This document shows positions 1 to 6,000 of a DNA stretch of 8,563 nt, in pieces. Location: NCBI GenBank assembly GCA_003455715.1, contig DMQJ01000299.1, forward strand, positions 521 to 9,083, given 5' to 3'. The position numbers and the translations under genes were made by a program. The stretch is from Acidimicrobiaceae bacterium. Lineage in GTDB: Bacteria; Actinomycetota; Acidimicrobiia; Acidimicrobiales; Ilumatobacteraceae. The notes below the pieces were generated by a model that was given only the letters and a program-made list of their open reading frames with translations, had not been told where the DNA came from and searched no databases. Every line of letters begins with the position of its first letter. Position 1 is the stretch's first letter.

Positions 1-329
1 GGCAGGGCCAGACGGGCGGCGGCGTGCGCCATAACCTCGTTGCCCCGGTCGGTGCCCGTTGCCACCACAGCGTCCGGCGACAGCATCCGTACCGCTTGGG
101 CCACACACTCGCCCCAGGCCTCGGGGCCGTAGTCGCCGAGCAGGTCGTGGTGCACCTGATGCACGACCACGGCACCGAACGCTGCCAGCGTCGGAGCTGC
201 ACCATCGGCGGCGGCACCGAGCGTGAGAGCGTGCACCTGTCCCCCGAGAGACCGCGCCGCAGTGAGCGCCTCCGACGTTGCCGGGGCAAGCACGCCCCGG
301 TCGTGTTCAACGACAACCAGCACGTTCAC
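1..329 (-). CDS. etfA: Electron transfer flavoprotein alpha subunit, N-terminal part (partial)
   Basis: The gene runs off the left edge, so only the first 109 codons are visible. The protein opens with VNVLVVVEHDRGVLAPAT followed by SEALTAARSLGG, the typical ETF-alpha N-terminus. It continues into a segment on DAVVATGTDRGNEVMAHAAARL that matches the domain I fold shared by ETF subunits. The FAD-binding C-terminal domain lies outside the window. The start is GTG (329-327), sharing a GTGA overlap with the stop of the beta-subunit gene; no ATG is available nearby, and the overlap implies translational coupling. ETF alpha and beta form a soluble heterodimer that takes electrons from flavoprotein dehydrogenases and passes them to ETF:quinone oxidoreductase, which is not in this window. 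Its place as third gene behind an amine dehydrogenase-like gene suggests a dedicated ETF. Family identity is confident; the partner is inferred from gene order. Confidence 0.92.
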   Translation of the reverse strand, partial: MNVLVVVEHDRGVLAPATSEALTAARSLGGQVHALTLGAAADGAAPTLAAFGAVVVHQVHHDLLGDYGPEAWGECVAQAVRMLSPDAVVATGTDRGNEVMAHAAARLAL

Positions 330-1093
330 TTCAGCAACCCCAGTTCCTCAAGCAGATCGACGACAGCGGGAGCAGCCTCGGGGCCGTTGCCCAGCAGCAC
401 CGTCTGGGTGATCTGTTCCTGCGCCTGCAGCAAGGTGATCATCTGTTGGCCCCCCGGTTCGGCCGACGCGGCAACGCTCGCGACCGGCGCCTTCTTGGCG
501 TTGAGCCGACCCTTCATCGTGGGGTAGCGCGGCAGATTGATGCCTTCCTTCACGCCGAGCACGGCGGGCATCGGCAGCGCGTACACCTCCACCCCGGCGT
601 CGGCTTCACGCTTGGCTCGCACGGTGCCGCCGTCGACGTCGATGCCCTTGATGCCGTTCACCATTGGCCGCCCGAGCGCGTGCGCCACCCGCACCCCCAC
701 CTGGAAGTTGCCCGAGTCGGCGCTCTCGTTGCCGAACAGCACCAGGTCGAACGGGCCATCGGCACGCTCGAGATCGACGATGGCCGCGGTGAGTGCCGCT
801 GCGGTGCGCTGCGGATCCCAATCGGCCCCGTCGATGGTCAACAGCACGCCACTGGCAACGCCAACGCTCGCCGCATACCGCACTTGCTCTTCAGCTTCCG
901 CTGGTCCGAGTGTGAGCACGGTGGCATCGCCGCCGTGGGCTTCCACCAACTGGACGGCGGCCTCCACCGCGCACTCCTCGTGCGGGCTGGTGGTGAACGC
1001 CAGGTAGGCGGTGTCGACCGCTTGACCATCGGGGGTGATGTTGATCTTGGCGCCGGGCGCCGGCACCCGCTTGACACACACCAGGACACGCAT
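326..1093 (-). CDS. etfB: Electron transfer flavoprotein beta subunit
   Basis: The protein has 255 residues, the usual size for ETF-beta. It begins MRVLVCVKRVPAPGAKI, a standard ETF-beta opening. The nucleotide (AMP) site region is visible at residues 116-140 (DLVLFGNESADSGNFQVG). The family signature around residues 160-180 (KREADAGVEVYALPMPAVLG) is followed by INLPRYPTMKGRLNAKK, the recognition-loop region that in other ETFs docks onto the partner dehydrogenase. The more common acidic residue before PRY is a leucine here. The ATG at 1093-1091 lies 5 nt after the flavoprotein stop with only a weak purine stretch upstream, so translation is probably coupled. The open frame continues far upstream inside the flavoprotein gene, but that extension is out of frame with the real product there. 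The likely role is one-electron transfer from the upstream dehydrogenase to ETF-alpha FAD and the quinone pool. Confidence 0.96.
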   Translation of the reverse strand: MRVLVCVKRVPAPGAKINITPDGQAVDTAYLAFTTSPHEECAVEAAVQLVEAHGGDATVLTLGPAEAEEQVRYAASVGVASGVLLTIDGADWDPQRTAAALTAAIVDLERADGPFDLVLFGNESADSGNFQVGVRVAHALGRPMVNGIKGIDVDGGTVRAKREADAGVEVYALPMPAVLGVKEGINLPRYPTMKGRLNAKKAPVASVAASAEPGGQQMITLLQAQEQITQTVLLGNGPEAAPAVVDLLEELGLLK

Positions 1094-1098
1094 GGTGA

Positions 1099-3675
1099 TC
1101 AGCTCTTCATCCGCGAGTCGGTGGGATCGAACAGCGGCGTGGCGCCGGCGCGCTCGACGGTGACGGGGTACGTCTCGTTCATGTACATCACCTGCAGCTT
1201 GGTGCCCTCCACCGCATGCTCGGGTGGCAGGTAGGCGAGCAACAGATACTTGCCCACCGACGGCCCCGCGCCAGCAGTGGTGACCCGGCTCACGCGACCC
1301 TTGGCGTCGACGATGCGCTCGCCGGCGAGGGTGAGGATCGGCTCGTTGCCACCGGTCGGGAACCGGTCGTAGCCGTCGGCGCATCGCTGGCTGTCCATCG
1401 ACAGGGTGCACATGATGGCGGCAGGTCCGCCGCTCTCGCTCTCTTCGCGGGCCTTCAGGTACGCCGCCTTGCCAATGAAATCGGCCGACTTCACCTTGGG
1501 ACGGGCGAGACCAGCCTCCACCGGGTTGTACTCGCTCTCGAGCTCGGCCCCCATGAGGCGGTAGCCCTTCTCGATGCGGCCGGTCACTGCATACACGCCG
1601 ATGCCGACGGGGATGATCTCGAACTCTTGTCCCGCCGTCCAGATGGCGTCCCACAGCTTCAGGCCGTGCTCCATGCGGGTGTAGATCTCCCAGCCGTTTT
1701 CGCCCACGTAACTGATGCGGAACATCGTGCACGGCACGCCGTCGATGATGACGTCGCGCACGGCGCCGTAGGGGAAGCCCTCCTGGCTCAGGTCGTACGG
1801 GGCAGTGGTGTGGTCGGTGACGATCTTGGCCATGGTCGCTGCGGCGTTCGGACCCCACACACCGACCGTGCAGATGCCCTGCGAACGGTCGGTGAAGGTG
1901 GCCTGCGCCTCGGGGTGCTGGGCGTTCCACTGCTCGAGGTGCTTGGTGAACCAGTAGTGGTCGCGGCCGCCGTCGAAGGCGCCGGTGATGACCCGGAAGT
2001 GGTCGTCGCCGAGGCGCTGAATGGTGAGGTCGCCGCGGAAGCCACCGTGCTGGGTGAGCAGCGGGGTGTACACACTGCGCCCCACTGCAACGTCGACGTT
2101 GTTGACGCACATGTACTGCAGGAACCCGACCGCACCCGAACCCTCGAAGTCGAACTCGTTGAACGCGGTGAGGTCGACCATGCCGACGCTGGCTCGCATC
2201 TGCAGGTGCTCGGCGTTGGTGATCGGGCTCCACCAGCGGCCGTCCCACTCATGAGTGCGCGGCTGGCACGCCTCGGGGTACTTCTCCATCAGCTTCGCGT
2301 TGCTCTCGTACCACTGCGGGCGCTCCCAGCCCCGAGCGTCGAAGAACACTGCGCCGAGCGCCTCCTCGCGGGCATAGAAGGGGCTGCGGCGAATGCCACG
2401 CTGGCTCGCCCACTGCTCGCGCGGGTGGACGATGCCGTAAGTCTTGTTGAAGTGCTCGTTGCATCGGGCGTTGATGTGCCACTCGGTCTTCTCGTGCGGG
2501 TAGAAGCGGCTGATGTCGCTGCCGTGCGGGTCGCACATGTGGGGGTACCCGTAGGTCATCCACTCGGCGACGAGCTGGGCGATGCCGGGGCCTTCCTTGA
2601 TCCACACCGCGGCGGCGCTCCAGAGGTTGCGCACTTCGACGGTTTCGCCGAGCACCGGGTTGGCGTCGGGGGTGAGGCTGAGCAGACCGTTGATGGCGTA
2701 CTTGATCTCGGCGTCGCCAAGCATCTCCATCAGCTCGATGGCCTGCTCCATCTGCGGCTCGAAGTCGTCGTAGGTGAGCGGCAGTTCGGTGGGAGTGAGC
2801 GCCGACGCCTCGTTGCTGGGGATGTCGTCGGGGCGCATCAGGATGGGGCGGTGGGCGTAGCTGCCCACCTCCATCGAGCCTGCCGACTGGCGTTCGTAGC
2901 AGAACGTGTCCATGTCGCGGATGATCGGGTAGGCGAGCTCCTTGTTGCTCTCCACCAGCACGTCGATCGGCCCGACGTCGGCCATCTGGTGCACCGCGGG
3001 CGTGAGCGGAATGGTGGCGCCTGCCATCGCGGCGATGCGCGGGCTCCACACACCGCAAGCGATGACGACGTGCTCGGCCTCGATGCGGCCCTTGTCGGTG
3101 ACGACAGCCTTGATGCGCGGCAACCCGCCTGGAACGTCTTCGGTCTCGAGCGTCAGCACCTCGGTGTTGGCGAACACCTTCAGACCGCTGTTGCGGACGG
3201 CTTCCTCGCGCATCTGCGTACCGGTGGCCAGCGAGTCGACCACGCTGACGCTGGGGGTGTAGTAGCCGCCGAGGAGGATCTCCTCGTTGATGAACGGCAC
3301 CATCTCCTTGATCTCCGCAGGGGTCACCAGGCGAGCGTCGATGCCCCAAGCGGTCGCCGAGGTCATACGGCGCTTGAACTCCTCCATGCGCTGCGGCTCA
3401 CGTGCCACCTCGATACCGCCGCAGGTGTTGTTGAGCCCGGCAGCGATGTATTGGTTTTGGCTGTCGACCGTGAGGAACGCCATCTCCTTGTTGTGGTCGG
3501 TGGGGAAGATGAAGTTCGAGGCGTGGCCGGTGGAGCCACCCGGGTTGGGCAGCGGACCCTTGTCGAGGAGCACCATGTCGGTCCAGCCCAGTCGGCTCAG
3601 GTGGCCGACGAGACAGTTGCCGACGATGCCGGCGCCGATGACGACGACCTTGGCCGATGACGGGACTTCGCTCAT
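1099..3675 (-). CDS. Dimethylglycine oxidase/dehydrogenase-like FAD and GcvT-domain flavoprotein
   Basis: An 858-residue enzyme with the full DMGDH/SARDH/dimethylglycine oxidase layout (Arthrobacter enzyme about 830 residues). Approximate domains are FAD-binding DAO (10-375), FAO_M linker (378-432), GCV_T folate barrel (435-715) and GCV_T_C (735-845). The dinucleotide motif is GAGIVG (14-19), and GGSTGHASNF (46-55) carries His51, where relatives bind FAD covalently. From my recalled Arthrobacter sequence, amine-site His225 and Tyr259 align with His229 (AVHQ) and Tyr260, and folate-site Asp552 with Asp549. SYVGENGWEIY (655-665) and RIEKGY (700-705) are typical of the GcvT fold. The predicted reaction is oxidative N-demethylation in the cytoplasm, giving methylene-tetrahydrofolate and reduced flavin. 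The etfB and etfA genes immediately downstream argue for a dehydrogenase using ETF rather than an oxygen-using oxidase. The ATG at 3675 is chosen because GGGGAG lies 7 nt upstream; the substrate (dimethylglycine, sarcosine or another N-methyl amine) is not proven. Confidence 0.93.
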   Translation of the reverse strand: MSEVPSSAKVVVIGAGIVGNCLVGHLSRLGWTDMVLLDKGPLPNPGGSTGHASNFIFPTDHNKEMAFLTVDSQNQYIAAGLNNTCGGIEVAREPQRMEEFKRRMTSATAWGIDARLVTPAEIKEMVPFINEEILLGGYYTPSVSVVDSLATGTQMREEAVRNSGLKVFANTEVLTLETEDVPGGLPRIKAVVTDKGRIEAEHVVIACGVWSPRIAAMAGATIPLTPAVHQMADVGPIDVLVESNKELAYPIIRDMDTFCYERQSAGSMEVGSYAHRPILMRPDDIPSNEASALTPTELPLTYDDFEPQMEQAIELMEMLGDAEIKYAINGLLSLTPDANPVLGETVEVRNLWSAAAVWIKEGPGIAQLVAEWMTYGYPHMCDPHGSDISRFYPHEKTEWHINARCNEHFNKTYGIVHPREQWASQRGIRRSPFYAREEALGAVFFDARGWERPQWYESNAKLMEKYPEACQPRTHEWDGRWWSPITNAEHLQMRASVGMVDLTAFNEFDFEGSGAVGFLQYMCVNNVDVAVGRSVYTPLLTQHGGFRGDLTIQRLGDDHFRVITGAFDGGRDHYWFTKHLEQWNAQHPEAQATFTDRSQGICTVGVWGPNAAATMAKIVTDHTTAPYDLSQEGFPYGAVRDVIIDGVPCTMFRISYVGENGWEIYTRMEHGLKLWDAIWTAGQEFEIIPVGIGVYAVTGRIEKGYRLMGAELESEYNPVEAGLARPKVKSADFIGKAAYLKAREESESGGPAAIMCTLSMDSQRCADGYDRFPTGGNEPILTLAGERIVDAKGRVSRVTTAGAGPSVGKYLLLAYLPPEHAVEGTKLQVMYMNETYPVTVERAGATPLFDPTDSRMKS

Positions 3676-3682
3676 GGTGGTG

Positions 3683-3688
3683 CTCCCC
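3683..3688 (-). promoter_or_regulatory. Ribosome binding site of the DMGO-like flavoprotein gene
   Basis: On the minus strand GGGGAG sits 7 nt before the ATG at 3675. It decides the start: an in-frame ATG eight codons further upstream (3699) would place this site inside the coding sequence, and the conserved FAD-binding strand begins only about nine residues after the chosen Met. Confidence 0.8.
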
Positions 3689-3749
3689 AATGACTGCACG
3701 TGTGTGGTGTGGACCGGCCGACCCGTCCTGCTTGTGACATCGGGGTCGC

Positions 3750-3770
3750 TGATATATCTTTACCATATCA
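3750..3770. promoter_or_regulatory. Candidate GntR operator (inverted repeat)
   Basis: TGATAT (3750-3755) and ATATCA (3765-3770) are perfect inverted 6-bp arms with a 9-nt spacer. They overlap the proposed -10 of the regulator gene and lie about 75 bp upstream of the flavoprotein start. The left arm also overlaps an 8-bp palindrome, GATATATC (3751-3758). FadR-type GntR dimers bind short palindromes in such positions. Binding is inferred, and the spacing is wider than in the classic FadR-type operator. Confidence 0.4.
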
Positions 3771-3775
3771 CAGCC

Positions 3776-4438
3776 ATGATGTCGCCCTCCACCTCGCTCA
3801 GCGAGCGCGCGTATCACGAGATCCGTCGCATGATCGTGCGACTCGATCTCGCGCCCGGCGCCGTCGTGCGCGAGGACGAACTGCAGTCCACGCTGGGCCT
3901 CGGGCGCACCCCGATACGCGAGGCGTTGCAGCGACTGGAGCGCGACCAGTTGGTCACGGTCGTGCCCCGACGTGGCGTGTTCGTGAGCAACCTCGACGTC
4001 GGCGACCTCGCCCTCCTCTACGAGACCCGCTCCATCCTCGAGCCCTACGCGATGCGCCTCGCCGCCGCCCGCGGGACCGAAAAGCACTGGGCGGAGATGA
4101 GCGCTGTCCTCGAGCAGGCCCTCCCACACTCCCCCGCCGACGAGCTGCTGGCCATCGACCGTCGATGCCGCGAGTTGGTGTGGGAGGCGGCCGACAACCG
4201 CTTCCTGACCGACACGCTCGACATGCTCTATGCGCAGAGCGACCGGGTGTGGCATCTCTACCTCGGCGATGTTGCCGACCTACACGACATGATCGCCGAA
4301 CATCGCGAGATCCTGGCAGCGCTGCGCGCGGGCAACGCCGACCGCGCCGCCGACCTCATCGACGCCCACATGCGCCGCTTCGACGAGCAGATCCGCGCGG
4401 CGGTGCGCCGTCGGCTCGAATCGCCGCTTGCCGGCTGA
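3776..4438 (+). CDS. GntR-family transcriptional regulator, FadR subfamily (FCD domain)
   Basis: A 220-residue DNA-binding regulator, normal length for the FCD group. The N-terminal winged helix (about 6-72) shows LSERAYHEIRRMIV, then the helix-turn-helix with GLGRTPIREALQRLERDQLV and the wing VVPRRGVFVSN. The C-terminal all-helical FCD ligand domain (about 77-205) carries Asp128, His176 (EHREIL) and His198 (AHMRRF), three of the usual metal or ligand residues. The His normally four residues after the Asp is Arg132. Two adjacent ATGs (3776, 3779) are possible starts and neither has a Shine-Dalgarno sequence; the proposed -10 at 3755-3760 would give a nearly leaderless transcript. Transcribed divergently from the flavoprotein/ETF operon, it most likely regulates that operon and itself, sensing the methylated amine or a product; the effector is unknown. 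The open frame upstream of 3776 is not supported by homology. Confidence 0.93.
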   Translation: MMSPSTSLSERAYHEIRRMIVRLDLAPGAVVREDELQSTLGLGRTPIREALQRLERDQLVTVVPRRGVFVSNLDVGDLALLYETRSILEPYAMRLAAARGTEKHWAEMSAVLEQALPHSPADELLAIDRRCRELVWEAADNRFLTDTLDMLYAQSDRVWHLYLGDVADLHDMIAEHREILAALRAGNADRAADLIDAHMRRFDEQIRAAVRRRLESPLAG

Positions 4439-4590
4439 TACTCCCCGCCCCGCGACCCCCGACCGCTTTGTAGGAGATACCCAGTAGGGTGTTCGCCGTT
4501 GCGGCACGTTCGCCCAACGGTCGAGTGCAATGGTTGCCGGTCTCCGGCGTGGCCCTTCGCAACAACGGCCACCAAACGGAAAGACCCCCA
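4439..4590 (+). promoter_or_regulatory. Leader/intergenic region upstream of the DEAD-box helicase
   Basis: These 152 bp hold no convincing gene. Visible structure includes GCCGG-TCT-CCGGC (4536-4548), a perfect 5-bp stem with a 3-nt loop. It lies inside a wider pair GCCGTTG (4495-4501) and CAACGGC (4563-4569). CAACGG also occurs at 4515-4520 and could compete for the left arm. The Shine-Dalgarno GGAAAG (4578-4583) lies just 3' of the outer right arm, so folding could affect its access. TAGGGT (4485-4490) is a possible -10, but I see no matching -35. RNA helicase mRNAs in other bacteria often have regulatory leaders; regulation here is inference. Confidence 0.4.
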
Positions 4591-6000
4591 ATGTCCACGA
4601 TTGCCCCCACGCGTTCGTTCGCGTCCCTCGGCGTACCCGCGCCGCTCGTCGCCGCCCTCACCGCCGACGGCATCACCGAACCCTTCCCTATCCAGACCGC
4701 GACGCTGCCCGACACGCTCAGCGGCCGCGATGTGCTGGGCCGCGGGAAGACAGGCAGCGGCAAGACCCTGGCGTTCTCGCTGCCGCTCGTCACCCGTCTG
4801 TCGGCCACCCCACAGAAGGCCCGCCCCGGTGCGCCTCGTGCGCTGGTGTTGGTGCCCACCCGCGAGCTGGCCAACCAAGTGGCCGCCACGCTGGCACCGC
4901 TGGCTCGCGCTGCGCGCCTCCGTCATACGGTCGTCTACGGCGGCGTCGGCTTCGGCAATCAGGTCAACGCATTGAAGGCCGGCGTCGACATCGTGGTGGC
5001 CTGCCCTGGGCGCCTCGAAGACCTCATCGGTCAGGGCCATTGCCGGCTCGATCGCATCGAGATCACCGTGCTCGACGAAGCCGACCACATGGCCGACATG
5101 GGCTTCCTGCCCGGCGTGAAGCGCCTCATGGATCGCACTCCGGCCGACGGCCAGCGCCTGCTGTTCTCCGCCACCCTCGACAAAGACGTGAAGGTGTTGG
5201 TGGATCGATACCTGCACGACCCTGTCACCCATGCGCTCGACCCGGCCGACTCCCCGGTCGATGCGATGACCCATCATCTCGTCGAGACGCAACTGGCCGA
5301 CAAGCTCGGCGTGGTCACGCGCCTGGCAGCGGGGCACGACCGCACCCTGCTGTTCACCCGTACCAAGCACGGGGCCAAGAAGCTCGTGAAGCAACTCGGC
5401 CAGTCGGGTGTGCCCGCGGTGGAACTCCACGGCAACCTTTCGCAGAGTGCGCGCGAGCGCAATCTTGCCGATTTCTCCGATGGCACCGTGAAGGTCTTGG
5501 TTGCCACCGACATCGCAGCTCGCGGTATCCACGTCGACGATGTGCGCCTCGTCGTCCACGTCGACCCGCCGGCCGAGCACAAGGCATTCCTCCATCGCTC
5601 TGGCCGCACCGCCAGGGCAGGGGCCGAGGGCGTCGTCGTGACAGTGATGACCCCCGAGCAGCGCAAGGACGTGCACTCAATGACCCGCGCCGCAGGCATC
5701 AAGCCGATCCTCACCCAGGCCCTCCACGCCGGTCACCCGCTCTTGGAAGAGCTCGCCGGACCCAAGGCACCCCACCGCACCGTGCACGTGGCCCGACCGA
5801 CTCCACCCACGCAGGGCCAGCGTCAGAGTTCGGGGCGGGCCAGCCAGCCTCGCAACGGTGGCGCCCGCACTGGGGCACCTAGCGGTCGCGGTAGTTCGAA
5901 CCAGCAGGGTCGTGGAAGGGGCGCAGGCTCACCGTCGTCGGCACCTGCGGGCCGCCCGCGTCGAGGGTCCACGTCGCGTCAGCGACCCACTGGTCGCTGA
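4591..6000 (+). CDS. DEAD-box ATP-dependent RNA helicase with Arg/Gly/Ser-rich tail
   Basis: A 469-residue cytoplasmic RNA helicase of the RhlE/DeaD/CsdA type that unwinds RNA duplexes with ATP, probably in ribosome assembly, RNA decay or cold adaptation. All motifs are visible: Q motif (FASLGVPAPL...FPIQ, 10-35), Walker A GKTGSGKT (52-59), PTRELA (89-94), CPGR (138-141, usually TPGR), DEAD (162-165), SAT (193-195), LLFTRTK (253-259), VATDIAARGIHVDDV (304-318) and HRSGRTARAG (335-344). From about residue 400 to the end comes a low-complexity basic tail rich in R, G, S, P and Q, a likely RNA-binding extension. The ATG at 4591 is supported by GGAAAG 7 nt upstream and by its position just before the Q motif; an in-frame GTG at 4489 adds 34 residues lacking family similarity. 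The last 122 bp overlap the convergent flavoprotein gene. The exact subfamily (DeaD or RhlE) cannot be settled by eye, so no symbol is given. Confidence 0.96.
   Translation: MSTIAPTRSFASLGVPAPLVAALTADGITEPFPIQTATLPDTLSGRDVLGRGKTGSGKTLAFSLPLVTRLSATPQKARPGAPRALVLVPTRELANQVAATLAPLARAARLRHTVVYGGVGFGNQVNALKAGVDIVVACPGRLEDLIGQGHCRLDRIEITVLDEADHMADMGFLPGVKRLMDRTPADGQRLLFSATLDKDVKVLVDRYLHDPVTHALDPADSPVDAMTHHLVETQLADKLGVVTRLAAGHDRTLLFTRTKHGAKKLVKQLGQSGVPAVELHGNLSQSARERNLADFSDGTVKVLVATDIAARGIHVDDVRLVVHVDPPAEHKAFLHRSGRTARAGAEGVVVTVMTPEQRKDVHSMTRAAGIKPILTQALHAGHPLLEELAGPKAPHRTVHVARPTPPTQGQRQSSGRASQPRNGGARTGAPSGRGSSNQQGRGRGAGSPSSAPAGRPRRGSTSRQRPTGR
5879..6000. other. 122-bp convergent overlap of the helicase and flavoprotein genes
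   Basis: The last 40 codons and stop of the helicase are antisense to the last 40 codons and stop of the second flavoprotein. The stops are TGA at 5998-6000 on the plus strand and TAG at 5881-5879 on the minus strand. The flavoprotein end carries conserved family sequence, whereas the helicase end is low-complexity R/G/S/P. No terminator hairpin separates the two genes. Confidence 0.85.

Larger units (their letters stand above)
3676..3775. promoter_or_regulatory. Divergent promoter region between the demethylase operon and its regulator
   Basis: This 100-bp gap separates the minus-strand flavoprotein/ETF operon from the plus-strand GntR gene. It must hold at least the regulator promoter and most likely the operon promoter too. 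The half nearer the regulator (3750-3771) is much richer in A/T than the surroundings. A plausible plus-strand promoter is TTGTGA (3732-3737), a 17-nt spacer and TATCTT (3755-3760). I could not single out a convincing minus-strand promoter, although TATATC/GATATA in the same AT-rich block could serve as a -10. Divergent layout with a GntR gene is the usual arrangement for local control. Confidence 0.6.

Noticed and set aside
278..1234. Plus-strand open frame opposite etfB
   Set aside because: It shadows a well-conserved ETF-beta gene and has no family signature of its own.
1094..2248. In-frame upstream extension of etfB into the flavoprotein gene
   Set aside because: The extension lies in a different frame from the real flavoprotein and reads as an R/H/P-rich shadow; ETF-beta homology begins at the ATG at 1093.
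1216..3660. Long plus-strand open frame of about 814 codons opposite the first flavoprotein
   Set aside because: It is antisense to a protein with full family similarity, has no recognisable domains, and is explained by high GC suppressing stop codons.
4489..4590. GTG at 4489 as an earlier start for the helicase
   Set aside because: The added 34 residues lack helicase similarity, while the ATG at 4591 has a well-spaced GGAAAG.
4258..5676. Minus-strand open frame of about 470 codons across the regulator end and the helicase
   Set aside because: Its low-information H/R/G/A-rich translation has no motifs; it is antisense to clear helicase motifs.
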